From the NCBI RefSeq assembly GCF_033546935.1, contig NZ_CP137854.1:2356001-2420000 (forward strand): a stretch of 64,000 nucleotides of DNA. Reading direction: 5' to 3'. Shown here piece after piece: positions 1-8,992 of this stretch (positions are counted from its first letter, which is position 1; each line of letters begins with the position of its first letter). Position numbers and translations under genes: made by a program. This DNA is from Xylophilus sp. GOD-11R (GTDB lineage Bacteria; Pseudomonadota; Gammaproteobacteria; Burkholderiales; Burkholderiaceae_C). The notes beneath the pieces were generated by a model. It searched no databases. It saw only the letters and a program-made list of their open reading frames with translations, and was not told where the DNA came from.

Positions 1-288
1 CGACCGGGCCGAGGTCGCCTTGCGGTCCGCGTCGATGCGGGCCACGAAAGCCGGGTTGTCGGTGAGCTCCAGCAAGGTTTCGGCGCGGCTCGCGCTGATC
101 ACCACGATGGCCTGCAGCTCGCGGGCGAGCAGGGCACGTTCGGAAGAGGCGCCACCCAGGTCGTCGGCCAGCGCACGGAGCTGATTCAGGCGCCAAACGC
201 CGATGCCGGCGGCCAGCGCCATGACCAGGCACACCAGCCCGAAAGCGGAGGCCAGGCGGGGCGCCAGCCTTGCACGAGAAAGAAACAT
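1..288 (-). CDS. N-terminus of a methyl-accepting chemotaxis-like membrane receptor (partial)
   Basis: Only the first 96 codons are in the window; the gene runs off the left edge. The protein starts with a short basic stretch, then one hydrophobic segment at about residues 10-30, then a helical, Ala/Leu/Glu-rich region. This is the usual start of four-helix-bundle ligand-binding receptors (the MCP/Tar type) that sense signals in the periplasm and pass them to a cytoplasmic HAMP and signalling domain. Those later domains are not visible, so a sensor kinase with the same type of input domain is equally possible. The start at 288 is the only ATG that gives a full membrane segment. Confidence 0.6.
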   Translation of the reverse strand, partial: MFLSRARLAPRLASAFGLVCLVMALAAGIGVWRLNQLRALADDLGGASSERALLARELQAIVVISASRAETLLELTDNPAFVARIDADRKATSARS

Positions 289-400
289 CGATCACCACCG
301 TAGACGGCAGACTCCCGCGTGCGGGCCGCACGGCTCGGATCTGCTCGTCTCCTGGATATCGGCCTTTTTCGGCCGATCTTGAGGGCGCGTCGCCCGAGGC

Positions 401-1381
401 TCAGGGCACGAGCACGATCTTGCCGACATTGAGGCCGGCCTCCATCCGCCGATGGGCCTCGGCCGCCTCGGCCAGCGGGTAGCGGCGGTCGAGCACGGGC
501 TTCAGCCGGCCGTCGCCGAAGTGCGCCAGCCAGGCGTCGGCGAATCGGCGGGTCATGGCCTGCTTGACTTCGGGCGTGCGCGACTTCATCACCGTGCCCA
601 TGATCTGCAGGTGGCGGAACAGCACCCGATCGAGCGGAAGCGCGGCACCTGTCGAACCACCCATCAGGCCGACCTGCACCAGGCGGCCGCCTTCGGCCAG
701 CGCGCGCACGTTGCGCTCCAGGTAGGGCGCGCCGATGAAGTCGATCACCACGTCGACGCCGCGCTCGCCGGCCTCGGCCCTCACGACATCGGCGAAGTCC
801 TGGGCCTTGTGGTCGACGAGCACGTCGGCTCCGAGCGCACGCACTTCGTCGTGCTTGCTGGCGCTGGCCGTGGCGAAGACCTGCGCGCCGACGGCATGCG
901 CCAGTTGCACCGCCGCCGATCCGACGCCGCCGGCGGCCGCGTGGATCAGCACCTTTTCGCCGGGCTGCAGCCGGCCCAGGTGTATCAGCGCCTCGTGCGC
1001 GGTGACGAACACCTCGGGAATGGCGCCGGCCAGCACGATGTCCATGCCCTCGGGCACGCGGATCGCCATGCGGTGGTCGAAGCGCGCCAGCTCGGCGTAG
1101 GAGCCACCACCGACGATGCCCATGACCCGGTCGCCGATGGCGAAGCCGGCCACCTCGTCGCCCATGGCGACGACCTCGCCGGCGATCTCCAGGCCCATCA
1201 GCGTGGAGTCGCCGAAGTCGGCGCGGCCGTAGGCGCCACGGCGCTGGTTGAGGTCGGCCCGGTTGACGCCGGCCGCGCGGTTGCGCACCAGCAAGTCGTG
1301 CGGGCGCACGACCGGATCGGGAACATCGGTGAGTTGCAGGACGTCGGCTTCGCCGAAGGATTCGAAGGTGATGGCTTTCAT
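401..1381 (-). CDS. NAD(P)H quinone oxidoreductase (zinc-independent MDR family, PIG3-like)
   Basis: A 326-residue medium-chain dehydrogenase/reductase. The N-terminal GroES-like domain covers about residues 1-115 and the Rossmann domain carries the nucleotide-binding turn AAAGGVGSAA at 148-157. The protein has no cysteine at all, so neither the catalytic nor the structural zinc site of alcohol dehydrogenases can form. This fits the quinone oxidoreductase branch, which reduces quinones or other electrophilic carbonyls with NADPH in the cytoplasm. Its ATG overlaps the stop codon of the upstream polysaccharide deacetylase gene by four bases, so the two are probably translated from one message. 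The true substrate cannot be read from the sequence. Confidence 0.88.
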   Translation of the reverse strand: MKAITFESFGEADVLQLTDVPDPVVRPHDLLVRNRAAGVNRADLNQRRGAYGRADFGDSTLMGLEIAGEVVAMGDEVAGFAIGDRVMGIVGGGSYAELARFDHRMAIRVPEGMDIVLAGAIPEVFVTAHEALIHLGRLQPGEKVLIHAAAGGVGSAAVQLAHAVGAQVFATASASKHDEVRALGADVLVDHKAQDFADVVRAEAGERGVDVVIDFIGAPYLERNVRALAEGGRLVQVGLMGGSTGAALPLDRVLFRHLQIMGTVMKSRTPEVKQAMTRRFADAWLAHFGDGRLKPVLDRRYPLAEAAEAHRRMEAGLNVGKIVLVP

Positions 1382-2310
1382 GCGGCGATCGTCGCATGGG
1401 CGCAGATGGCGCCGGGCGTGGTCATCCAGATATCCCCTCGGTCGCGGGCGGCGGCGAAGGTCTCGAGCACCCGGCGCAGATGCCGCAGCCGGTAGGGCTG
1501 GCCCACGATGTAGGGATGCAGCGCCAGCCCCATCACCAGCGGCTGCTCGCGCGACTGCTCCAGCATCTCGTCGAAGTTGTCGGTGACCATGCGGCAGAAG
1601 GATTCGGAATCCATCTGCCGGCCGATGATCATCGGAATGTCGTTGAGCTCCTGCGGATAGGGCACCGACCAGAACTCCGCGCCGCTGCGGTTACGCATGC
1701 GCAAGGGCTGGTCGTCGTGGCACCAGTTGAGGGTGTAGCGGTAGCCGGTTTCCGCCAGCAGATCGGGTGTGAGGGCGCTCTCGGAGATCCAGGGCGAGAG
1801 CCAGCCGGACGGGGCCACGCCGCTTTCGCGCAGCATGCGCGCGCGGCAGTCGGCGAGCAGGCGTTTTTCTTCCGGCTCGCTCAGCACGGCCTGGCGCTCG
1901 GCGTTGGTATGGCCGTGGCCGACGAGCTCGTCACCGCGCGCCACGCAGGCCGCGATGAGTTCGCGGCAGTGGTCGTAGAGCGCGGTGTTGACCAGGGCCG
2001 CGCTGGGCAGGCCGAGCCGGTCGAACAGTTCCAGGCAGCGCCAGGCGCCGACGCGGTTGCCGTACTCGCGCCAGGCGTAGTTGAGGACATCGGGCTCGGG
2101 CGACACCGGGCCGATGTTGGCGCCCATGCCTTCGCCGAACGCGAAATGTTCCAGGTTGAAGCCGAGGTACACCGCCAGGCCGGCGCCGTTGGGCCAGCGA
2201 TAGTGCGGGCGGCGCGTGATGGGGTGGAAATCGAAGCGGTCATGGTGCGGCAGCAGGCCGCCATAGCGTGCCGTGCCCGGCGCCTTGGCGGGTCGTGGAA
2301 AAGAATTCAA
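1378..2310 (-). CDS. Polysaccharide deacetylase family protein
   Basis: About 310 residues with the NodB/CE4-like deacetylase fold. Recognisable elements are NLEHF near residue 53, the metal-ligand motif GHGHTN near 132, GWLSPW near 167 and LHPYIVG near 263. These are typical of the large subgroup related to allantoinase PuuE and chitin deacetylases, whose members remove acyl or amide groups from small molecules or sugars. No signal peptide is visible, so it is probably cytoplasmic. I chose the TTG start at 2310 because GGAG lies about seven bases upstream and homology-like sequence begins just after it. The frame is open to an ATG at 2436, but that extension looks non-coding. It overlaps the downstream quinone oxidoreductase by four bases. 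Confidence 0.82.
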   Translation of the reverse strand: MNSFPRPAKAPGTARYGGLLPHHDRFDFHPITRRPHYRWPNGAGLAVYLGFNLEHFAFGEGMGANIGPVSPEPDVLNYAWREYGNRVGAWRCLELFDRLGLPSAALVNTALYDHCRELIAACVARGDELVGHGHTNAERQAVLSEPEEKRLLADCRARMLRESGVAPSGWLSPWISESALTPDLLAETGYRYTLNWCHDDQPLRMRNRSGAEFWSVPYPQELNDIPMIIGRQMDSESFCRMVTDNFDEMLEQSREQPLVMGLALHPYIVGQPYRLRHLRRVLETFAAARDRGDIWMTTPGAICAHATIAA

Positions 2311-2559
2311 TGGGGTCTCCGTCGGTGAACTGGTGGCACTCGCGAGCAGCGTGCAACCGGCGTGCCACGCCAGTGTGAATGCTGGTGCTGTGGGCGTAGC
2401 ACCGGCCGCGGTGTCGGCCGAGTGCCCGATATGCATCCGAAATACTTAAATCACACGGTCAGTTACAAATTAGGCAAAGCATGCGGAGCAAGATGTTCTT
2501 CGACGCACGGACGGCTCGTCCCGCAGATCATTACCTGTCAACTCCAACGAGGATCCACC

Positions 2560-2952
2560 ATGAAGAAGATCGCACTCGCCATCGCAGCGGCCACGCTGTT
2601 GGCTTCCCAGGCTTTTGCCCAGTCGCCGACCGGTCCGGTCGACGGCACCGGCAAGTCACCGCAGCTGCCTGCCGGCAGCGCGGCCAAGCCGGGTGGCGTG
2701 GGCACCGGCATGGGCGACGGCGGCAAGGCCGCAATGCCGGGCACGCCTACGGGCACGCGGCCACGCGCATCGGCAGCCAGCATGGCCAAGCCGGGTGGCG
2801 CCGGCGAAGGCGCGGTCACCGGTGCCGACAAGCCGGCTGCCGCCAGCAAGTCCGAACGCCAGATGGCACGGGAAGAGCGCCGCGCGCGAATGAAGTCGGC
2901 CAACAAGTCCGGCGAGATCCCGTCGCCCACCGTCTCGCCCAAGAGCTACTGA
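2560..2952 (+). CDS. Small secreted low-complexity protein, unknown function
   Basis: A 130-residue protein with a clear Sec signal peptide (MKKIALAIAAATLLASQAFA, cleavage likely after residue 20 or 21). The mature part is rich in Gly, Pro, Ala, Lys and Thr and carries loose repeats of the type AKPGG(V/A)G, followed by a charged segment with many Arg and Glu and a polar tail. A Shine-Dalgarno-like CGAGGA lies seven bases before the ATG. It is a stand-alone gene with about 120 bp of upstream non-coding DNA. I do not recognise a family. The composition suggests an intrinsically disordered periplasmic protein. Confidence 0.75.
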   Translation: MKKIALAIAAATLLASQAFAQSPTGPVDGTGKSPQLPAGSAAKPGGVGTGMGDGGKAAMPGTPTGTRPRASAASMAKPGGAGEGAVTGADKPAAASKSERQMAREERRARMKSANKSGEIPSPTVSPKSY

Positions 2953-2985
2953 GGGGTATCGACCACGGGTCGATAGACTCACGGG

Positions 2986-3765
2986 ATGCCTCTCGCGCGC
3001 CCCGTGACATCGATGGAAGATCTCCGAGGCCGCGCATCGCGTCTGGACGCGTTGCGCGGCCTCGCTGTCGTCTGGATGACGGTTTTCCATTTTTGCTTCG
3101 ACCTCAACTTCCACGGATTCATCCAACAGCGGATGTTGTCCGACCCGGTCTGGACCTGGCAGCGCGCGAGCATCGTGACGCTTTTTCTTTTCTGCGCCGG
3201 CATGGGACAGGCCTTGGCCCTGGCATCAGGCCAGGGCTGGCCGCGCTTCTGGCGGCGCTGGGCGCAAGTCGCCGGCTGCGCCCTGGCGGTGACGGCAGGC
3301 TCTTACTTCATGTTCCCCAAGACCTTCATCGGCTTCGGCGTGTTGCACGGGCTGGCCACCATGCTGATCATCGCCCGGCTGTCGGGGCGTTTCGGCGGCT
3401 GGTTGTGGCCGATGGGCGCGGTCGCGCTGCTGTCGCCCCTGGTGGCGCAGGCGCTGCTGCCGGGAACCGGTCTCGAGGCGGCATTCAACGGCGTTCCGCT
3501 GCGGGTGCTGGGGCTGGTGACGGTCAAGCCGTTCACCGAGGACTATGTGCCGATCCTGCCCTGGCTCGGCGTGGTGTGGTGGGGGCTGGCGGCGGGCTCG
3601 TGGGCGGCGCGACATCGGCGTGCCTGGCTCGAAGGTCCGCTCGCAGGCGGCGCCGCCGCACGGGCGCTGGCCTGGCTCGGCCGCCATAGCCTGCCCTGGT
3701 ACATGCTGCACCAGCCGGTGCTGATGGGGCTCGTCGGCGCGGCGGCCTATCTGGCGCGGGCCTGA
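2986..3765 (+). CDS. DUF1624 / heparan-alpha-glucosaminide N-acetyltransferase-like membrane protein
   Basis: A 259-residue polytopic membrane protein. The opening RLDALRGLAVVWMTVFHFCF is the hallmark of the acyltransferase-3-related DUF1624 family (HGSNAT catalytic domain, YeiB-like), in which a first-helix His acts on an acyl donor. About seven hydrophobic segments follow, and the C-terminus contains GRHSLPWYMLHQPVLMG, another conserved family element. It probably moves acyl groups across or onto a substrate in the inner membrane; the substrate is unknown. The ATG at 3013 is an alternative start. The gene is convergent with ppiC, and a strong hairpin lies between them. Confidence 0.85.
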   Translation: MPLARPVTSMEDLRGRASRLDALRGLAVVWMTVFHFCFDLNFHGFIQQRMLSDPVWTWQRASIVTLFLFCAGMGQALALASGQGWPRFWRRWAQVAGCALAVTAGSYFMFPKTFIGFGVLHGLATMLIIARLSGRFGGWLWPMGAVALLSPLVAQALLPGTGLEAAFNGVPLRVLGLVTVKPFTEDYVPILPWLGVVWWGLAAGSWAARHRRAWLEGPLAGGAAARALAWLGRHSLPWYMLHQPVLMGLVGAAAYLARA

Positions 3766-3787
3766 CCGGACCGCCGCTCGGCCCCTC

Positions 3788-3830
3788 GTCAGACGTAAAA
3801 AAGCGGCCCTCAGACCGCTTTTTTGCTGAC
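3788..3830. terminator. Bidirectional intrinsic terminator
   Basis: A stem of AAAAAAGCGG (3797-3806) with CCGCTTTTTT (3815-3824) and an 8-nt loop lies between two convergent genes, giving a U-tract on both strands. A second pairing, GTCAG (3788-3792) with CTGAC (3826-3830), can extend the stem. Confidence 0.88.
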
Positions 3831-3857
3831 AGACCGGTATGAGCCGGCCCGCGGGGC

Positions 3858-4646
3858 TTACTCGACCTTGGCCTTGGCGCGCAGGTCTTGCTGGTAGGCC
3901 GCCAGCTTCTGCTGCTGCAGCTGCTGCACGATCTGCGGCTTGACCTGGTCGAACGGAGGCAGCTTGGATTCGCGGACGTCGTCCAGGCGAATGATGTGAT
4001 AGCCGAACTGGCTCTTGACCGGCGTGTCGGTGGTCTGGCCCTTCTTCAGCGCGGCCAGGGCGTCGCCGAATTCCTTGACGTAGTTGCTCGGGCTGGCCCA
4101 GTCGAGGTCACCGCCGTTGGCGCCGGAGCCGGTGTCCTTGGACTGCTTCTTGGCGATGTCTTCGAACTTCGCGCCCTTCTTCAGGCGGGCGATGATGTCC
4201 TTGGCGTCGGCTTCCTTGTCGACCAGGATGTGGTGCGCCTTGTATTCCTTGGTGCCGTTGGCGGCGGCGAACTTGTCGTATTCGGCCTTGGCGTCCGCGT
4301 CGCTGATCGGGTTCTTTTCTTGCCACTTGGCGAAGAGGTCGCGGATCAGGATGGTCTGGCGGGCCAGTTCCATCTGGTTCTTGTAGTCCTCGGTGCCTTC
4401 GAGGCCCTGCTTCTGGGCTTCCTGCAGGAAGATTTCGCGGGCGATGACTTCGTCCTTGATCTGGCCTTCGATTTCCGGCGTGATCGGGCGGCCGGACTTG
4501 GCGATCTGGGCGCTCAATACGTCGGCACGGGCCTTGGGCACTGCCTTGCCGTTGACGACGGCGATGTTCTGCGCCAGCGCCGGAAGCGCGAAGGCTGCCA
4601 TGAGGGCGGCCGCGACGGCGGTGCGAGTCGTGCGATTGTTCAGCAT
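3858..4646 (-). CDS. Periplasmic peptidyl-prolyl cis-trans isomerase, parvulin (PpiC/PrsA) type
   Basis: A 262-residue exported foldase. Residues 1-26 form a signal peptide ending ALPALAQ. A helical SurA/PrsA-like N-terminal chaperone region follows (about 30-130). The parvulin domain covers about 134-225, with EYKAHHILV, the GGDLDW turn and FGYHIIRLDD all present. The enzyme isomerises prolyl bonds and probably helps outer-membrane protein folding. It lies downstream of bolA and yciB on the same strand. That gene order is common in Burkholderiales, but the 144-bp gap before this gene could hold its own promoter. Confidence 0.92.
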   Translation of the reverse strand: MLNNRTTRTAVAAALMAAFALPALAQNIAVVNGKAVPKARADVLSAQIAKSGRPITPEIEGQIKDEVIAREIFLQEAQKQGLEGTEDYKNQMELARQTILIRDLFAKWQEKNPISDADAKAEYDKFAAANGTKEYKAHHILVDKEADAKDIIARLKKGAKFEDIAKKQSKDTGSGANGGDLDWASPSNYVKEFGDALAALKKGQTTDTPVKSQFGYHIIRLDDVRESKLPPFDQVKPQIVQQLQQQKLAAYQQDLRAKAKVE

Positions 4647-4772
4647 AGAGATCCTCGGAGAACCGTTTTAGGAGTAGTTGGGAGAGGGAACGAGCTTAAG
4701 GGCCCGCAAGAGCTGTTCGGTATCCGGACATGACGGACAACCGTAAACCGGATGAAAAGCCGGATGGTCTGG

Positions 4773-5069
4773 TCAGACAGTGGGCGGTGTGGAAGGTTCC
4801 GGAAGAACTTCGATGGCCAGCGCATGCAGGCCGGCATCGAGAAATTGTCGCAGGGAATCATACACAAGGCGGTGCTGCGCCACGCGGGTGGCGCCGGTCA
4901 GTCCGGCAGCGGCGATGCGCACCCGGAAATGCGTGCCGTAGCCGGTGCCGTTGGCGCCGACGTGGCCGGCATGCGCGGCGCTTTCGTCGAGCACTTCGAG
5001 GCGACTCGGGCTGAACACGGTGCGGAGTTGCCGGGTAATGGCCTCGGCGGTGATGTCCTGGGGATGCAT
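4773..5069 (-). CDS. bolA: BolA family transcriptional regulator / Fe-S assembly factor
   Basis: A 98-residue BolA-fold protein. The segment LEVLDESAAHAGH followed by THFRVRI and HRLVYDSL matches the beta-alpha-alpha-beta core, including the conserved His region used with monothiol glutaredoxins to hold a [2Fe-2S] cluster. BolA proteins act in cell-shape and stress responses and in iron-sulfur handling. The gene starts four bases after the yciB stop, so the two are almost certainly co-transcribed. No gene for a glutaredoxin partner is seen nearby. Confidence 0.92.
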   Translation of the reverse strand: MHPQDITAEAITRQLRTVFSPSRLEVLDESAAHAGHVGANGTGYGTHFRVRIAAAGLTGATRVAQHRLVYDSLRQFLDAGLHALAIEVLPEPSTPPTV

Positions 5070-5073
5070 GGTG

Positions 5074-5628
5074 TCAGCGCGGATCGTTGGCGGCCCGGTC
5101 CTCGGGCAGCATGTGCCGGCCGAGGTAGAGGCCCTGCACGACGACGAAGACCAACATCAGCCCCATGCCGCCGAAGAGCTTGAAGTTGACCCAGGTGTCG
5201 GTGTCGAAGTGGTAGGCCACCCAGAGGTTGAGCGCGCCCATCACGGTGAAGAAGCCGACCCAGCTCCAGTTGGCCACGCGCCAGGCGTGGTCGGGCAGTT
5301 GCATCTGCGAGCCCATCAGCGACTTGAGCAGGTTCTTCTTGAAGAACAGCTGGCCACCGGCGAGCGTGAGGCCCATCACCCAATAGAGCACGGTGGGCTT
5401 CCATTTGATGAATTCCTCGTTATGGGCGATGAGCGTGGCGCCGCCGAAGAGCACGATGACCACCAGGCTCACCCACTGCATCGGCTCGATCTTGCCGCGC
5501 TTGAAGTAGAACCAGCCGATCTGCACCGCTGTGGCCGCGATGGCAATGCCGGTCGCGACGTAGATTCCGCCGAGCTTGAATGCGACGAAGAACAGGATGA
5601 TGGGAAAGAAGTCGAGGAGCAGCTTCAT
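5074..5628 (-). CDS. yciB: Septation protein A / inner membrane-spanning protein YciB
   Basis: A 184-residue inner-membrane protein starting MKLLLDFFPIILFFVAFKL, the family signature. About five to six hydrophobic helices follow, with the conserved GGQLFFKKNLLKSLMG loop and a late motif WVAYHFDTDTWVNFKLFGG. YciB (IspZ) proteins influence cell-envelope synthesis and septation. The start at 5628 matches the family N-terminus exactly; a 12-residue upstream extension in the same frame is unlikely to be used. It heads the yciB-bolA pair. Confidence 0.93.
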   Translation of the reverse strand: MKLLLDFFPIILFFVAFKLGGIYVATGIAIAATAVQIGWFYFKRGKIEPMQWVSLVVIVLFGGATLIAHNEEFIKWKPTVLYWVMGLTLAGGQLFFKKNLLKSLMGSQMQLPDHAWRVANWSWVGFFTVMGALNLWVAYHFDTDTWVNFKLFGGMGLMLVFVVVQGLYLGRHMLPEDRAANDPR

Positions 5629-5749
5629 GCCGATGGTGTTGGGGTCGCAGGCGCCCGGGAGCACGAGGGCCGCGCGGTCGGGATCGAAAAGCCGCTATTG
5701 TGCCGCCGCCTGCGTGATGTTCACGCCGCAGCGACGGCTGATCATTGGT

Positions 5750-6175
5750 TCATTGGCCCTCGGGCGTGAAGTCGAGCGAGGCCGAATTCATGCAGTAGCG
5801 CAGGCCGGTCGGCGTGGGGCCGTCGGGGAAAACGTGGCCCAGGTGGGCGTGGCAGTTGGCGCAGACGGTTTCGGTGCGCACCATGCCGTGGCTGCGGTCG
5901 GTGATTTCCTCGACCGCGCCGGCAATGGCCTGCGAGAAGCTCGGCCAGCCGCAGCCGGCGTCGAACTTGGTGCCGGAGTCGAACAGCTTGGCGCCGCAGA
6001 CGATGCAGTAATAACTACCATCGGCCCACACCGCGTTGTATTTGCCGGTGAAGGGGCGCTCGGTGGCGGCCTTGCGGGTAATTTCGAAGGCGCCGGGCTC
6101 GGCCTGTTTTTCGGCGAGACGGGCCTTCCATTCGGTGTCGTCGCGAGGCGGGGCGGCTTTGGTGGTGTCGTTCAT
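5750..6175 (-). CDS. msrB: Peptide-methionine (R)-S-oxide reductase MsrB
   Basis: A 141-residue MsrB. The structural zinc site is complete (Cys57, Cys60, Cys105, Cys108). The catalytic Cys128 lies in RYCMNSASL and Cys75 in CGWPSF is a candidate resolving cysteine. The enzyme repairs methionine-R-sulfoxide in proteins in the cytoplasm. Its ATG overlaps the stop of selO by four bases, so it is the second gene of a tight two-gene operon with a redox-linked AMPylase. Confidence 0.96.
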   Translation of the reverse strand: MNDTTKAAPPRDDTEWKARLAEKQAEPGAFEITRKAATERPFTGKYNAVWADGSYYCIVCGAKLFDSGTKFDAGCGWPSFSQAIAGAVEEITDRSHGMVRTETVCANCHAHLGHVFPDGPTPTGLRYCMNSASLDFTPEGQ

Positions 6176-7668
6176 GATGAGCAGCTGATCTCGATGGTGG
6201 AAGCCCAGTCGGGCGGAAAGTCGGCGTAGGCGTCGAATCCCGGATGTTGCTCGAAGGGCCAGGACAGCAAAGTCGTCAGGGCGGCGATGCCGCTGTAGTC
6301 CTTCTGCCGGGCCTGGCGGATCGCGGTTTCGCCGAGGTGGTTGCGCAAGACGAACCTGGGGTTGACGGCGAGCATCGCAAGGCCGGCCGCCGGGCGATCG
6401 GTGCCGGCCAGGCGGGCCGCGTGGCGGGCGATCCAGGTGTCGAAGCCTTCGCGGTCCAGGAACAGGTCGCGCACCGGCTCGACCGGGCCGCCGCAGACGT
6501 GGTCCGCGAGCCGGCGCCAGAAGATGGTCCAGTCGACCTGGTGGGCGGCCAGCAGGCGCAGCAGACCGTCGAGCAGGTCGGCGTCTTCGGGCTGTTCGTC
6601 CGCGAGGCCGAGCTTGGCGCGCATGCGGGCGAGGTATTCGATTGGAAAACGCTGCTTGTAGGGCTCCAGCGCGGCCATGGCGAGTTCGGTGTCGCCGATG
6701 AGCGGCATGAGCGCCTGGCCGAGGCAGAAGAGGTTCCAGTAGGCGACCTGGGGCTGCTGGTCGTAGGCGTAGCGGCCTTGCGTGTCGCTGTGGTTGCAGA
6801 TGTGGCGGGGGTCGAAGCCGTCGAGGAACTGGAACGGGCCGTAGTCGATGGTCAGGCCCAGGATGCTCATGTTGTCGGTGTTCATCACGCCGTGGCAAAA
6901 GCCCACGGCCTGCCACTGCGCCACCATGGCGGCGGTGCGCAGGGTGACTTGGGCGAGCAGGGCGGCGTAGGCGTTGCCGGCAAAACCTTCACCCGCGCGC
7001 GCTTGCGGATAGTGCCGGTCGATGATGTGGTCGGCGAGGGTGCGCAGGGAATCGACGTCCTGCCGCGCGGCGAAGTGCTCGAAATGGCCGAAGCGGATGA
7101 AGCTGGGTGCGAGCCGGGTGACGACGGCGGCGGTTTCGATTTCCTCGCGGCGCACACCGGCATCCGAGCCCACGACAGCCAGCGCTCGGGTGGTCGGAAT
7201 GCCGAGCCCGGCCATGGCTTCGCTGCAGAGAAATTCACGAATGCTCGATCGCAGCACCGCCCGGCCGTCGCCGCCGCGCGAATACGGCGTGCGCCCGGCA
7301 CCCTTGAGCTGGATTTCGAGCGGGCCGCCGGGTGCATCGACCTCGCCGAGCAGCAGCGCGCGCCCATCGCCGAGCTGCCCGGCCCACACGCCGAACTGGT
7401 GGCCGCTGTAGAGGGTGGCGACCGGCGAGCTGCCGGCCAGTGTGCGGCTGCCGGCGAGGGCTTCGATCACCAGCGGATCGGACAGCGCCAACGCATCCAG
7501 GCCGAGCAGCGCGGCAGCCGATGCACTGACGCCCACGGGGTAGGGCGCTGGCAGCGGCTGGGCCTGGATCGCGGTGGAGAAGGCGGGGCCGAGCGTGGCG
7601 AAGCCGGGCCGCCAGGAGAGTCCGAGTTCGGCCTGGACGGGCGGCGGCGTAAGGGTTTCGACGGTCAT
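6172..7668 (-). CDS. selO: Protein adenylyltransferase SelO (YdiU/UPF0061)
   Basis: A 498-residue pseudokinase-fold AMPylase. Family motifs include [40 protein letters not shown] and the metal/active-site region [11 protein letters not shown] followed by DYGPFQFLD. The protein ends in SCSS; the Cys at 496 occupies the place of the selenocysteine of animal SelO. SelO transfers AMP to Ser/Thr/Tyr of metabolic enzymes in oxidative stress and so regulates protein glutathionylation. Its stop overlaps the msrB start, which supports a shared role in redox defence. Confidence 0.95.
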   Translation of the reverse strand: MTVETLTPPPVQAELGLSWRPGFATLGPAFSTAIQAQPLPAPYPVGVSASAAALLGLDALALSDPLVIEALAGSRTLAGSSPVATLYSGHQFGVWAGQLGDGRALLLGEVDAPGGPLEIQLKGAGRTPYSRGGDGRAVLRSSIREFLCSEAMAGLGIPTTRALAVVGSDAGVRREEIETAAVVTRLAPSFIRFGHFEHFAARQDVDSLRTLADHIIDRHYPQARAGEGFAGNAYAALLAQVTLRTAAMVAQWQAVGFCHGVMNTDNMSILGLTIDYGPFQFLDGFDPRHICNHSDTQGRYAYDQQPQVAYWNLFCLGQALMPLIGDTELAMAALEPYKQRFPIEYLARMRAKLGLADEQPEDADLLDGLLRLLAAHQVDWTIFWRRLADHVCGGPVEPVRDLFLDREGFDTWIARHAARLAGTDRPAAGLAMLAVNPRFVLRNHLGETAIRQARQKDYSGIAALTTLLSWPFEQHPGFDAYADFPPDWASTIEISCSS

Positions 7669-7723
7669 GCGGCATTTTCCCGCAGCATTGCCGGCCTCAT
7701 GGCACGCCGGGGTTTAGGCGCAG

Positions 7724-8932
7724 TCAGGTCGTGGGGATCTGCGGTGCCGGCACTTTGAAGACCTGCGCCAGGTACGCCAGGAAGGTGTAGTCGTCACACA
7801 GCGTCTTGCCGGGCGAATCGGAGAGCTTGGCAACGGTCTGGCCGTTGCAGGAGGTCAGCTTCATCACGATGTTGAGCGTCTTGTTGCCCATGTCATTGGT
7901 GAGGTTGGTGCCGATGCCGAAGCCCAGGTTCACCCGGTCGCCAAAGTGCCGGTAGAGCGACATGGCCGAGGGCAGGTTGAGCCCATCGGAGAAGACGAGG
8001 CGCTTGGTGTGCGCGTCGAGCCGCAGCTTGGCGTAGTGGGCCAGGGCTTTCTCGCCCCAGACCACCGGGTCGCCGGAATCGTGTCGCAGGCCGTCGAAGA
8101 GCTTGGCGAAGTAGAGGTCGAAGTCTTCCAGAAAGGCGTCCATGCCGATCACGTCGGTGAGCGCGATGCCGAGGTCGCCCCGGTATTCCTGCACCCAATC
8201 CTCCAGCGCGGCGCGCTGGAAATCGCGCAGCCGCACGCCGAGCGCCTGGTAGGTCTGCAGGTATTCGTGGGCCATGGTGCCGATCGGCACGATATCGAGT
8301 TCCTTGGCCAGCAGCACGTTGGAAGTGCCCCGGAAGAAGGGCTGGGCCTGGTCGCGCAGCACGGTGACCACCTCGGTCTGCCAGGCACGCGAGAAGCGCC
8401 GGCGCACGCCGAAGTCGAAGAATTCGAAGGGGTGGCGGCGCTGCGGCTCCCGGGCGAAATCCTGGATCAGCTCGATCTTGGAGGCAAGGCGCTTGCGGCC
8501 CTCGGCGAGCGCGGCTTCCTGGTCGAAGCGGCGGAAATAGAGCTCGTTGACGATGGAGAGCACGAAGATCTCGAAGCCCATCACATGCACCTGCGGGCCG
8601 CGCACTTCGATGCGCAGATGGTCGCCGTCGGCATAGGCGCGGATGAATTCGCGCTGGAAACTGAAGATGCGGAGGTAATCGACGAAATCACTGCGCATGA
8701 AACGCAGGCCGCGCAGATAGGCCTGTTCTTCGGGCGTCACCCGCAGGCTGCACAGGTGGTCGAGCTGTTCGTTGAGCTCGCCGACCAGCTCCGACAGCGG
8801 ATAGGCCGTGACCGGATTGCGGCAGCTGAAGGTGTATTCGGCTTCGTTCTGCGGGTGCCGGTGCAGGATCGCCTGCCACATGGTGAACTTGTAGAGGTCG
8901 GTATCCAGCAGGCTTTGAATGATGGGTGTCAT
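7724..8932 (-). CDS. pncB: Nicotinate phosphoribosyltransferase
   Basis: A 402-residue NAPRTase of the NAD salvage pathway, joining nicotinate and PRPP to nicotinate mononucleotide at the cost of ATP. The sequence shows [12 protein letters not shown] near the N-terminus, GTMAHEYLQ near residue 220 carrying the His that is phosphorylated, and LRHDSGDP in the PRPP-binding region. Length and order match the family. It is transcribed divergently from arfB across 60 bp that contains a repeated motif. Confidence 0.95.
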   Translation of the reverse strand: MTPIIQSLLDTDLYKFTMWQAILHRHPQNEAEYTFSCRNPVTAYPLSELVGELNEQLDHLCSLRVTPEEQAYLRGLRFMRSDFVDYLRIFSFQREFIRAYADGDHLRIEVRGPQVHVMGFEIFVLSIVNELYFRRFDQEAALAEGRKRLASKIELIQDFAREPQRRHPFEFFDFGVRRRFSRAWQTEVVTVLRDQAQPFFRGTSNVLLAKELDIVPIGTMAHEYLQTYQALGVRLRDFQRAALEDWVQEYRGDLGIALTDVIGMDAFLEDFDLYFAKLFDGLRHDSGDPVVWGEKALAHYAKLRLDAHTKRLVFSDGLNLPSAMSLYRHFGDRVNLGFGIGTNLTNDMGNKTLNIVMKLTSCNGQTVAKLSDSPGKTLCDDYTFLAYLAQVFKVPAPQIPTT

Positions 8933-8935
8933 GTC

Positions 8936-8983
8936 TCTATGCGCAGATATAGCCGGTCGAGTCTATGCGTTGTGCAGATACAG
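8936..8983. promoter_or_regulatory. Repeated motif in the pncB-arfB divergent promoter region
   Basis: TCTATGCG...GCAGATATAG-like sequence occurs twice (8936-8952 and 8962-8983, the second with a short insertion) in the 60-bp gap between two divergent genes. It may be a binding site for a regulator of NAD metabolism. No known consensus was matched. Confidence 0.35.
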
Positions 8984-8992
8984 TGCCCGGTG

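Noticed and set aside
352..376. ATCGGCC-TTTTTC-GGCCGAT hairpin between the receptor and the quinone oxidoreductase gene
   Set aside because: The T-run is in the loop rather than after the stem, so it is not a good terminator, and no other role is supported.
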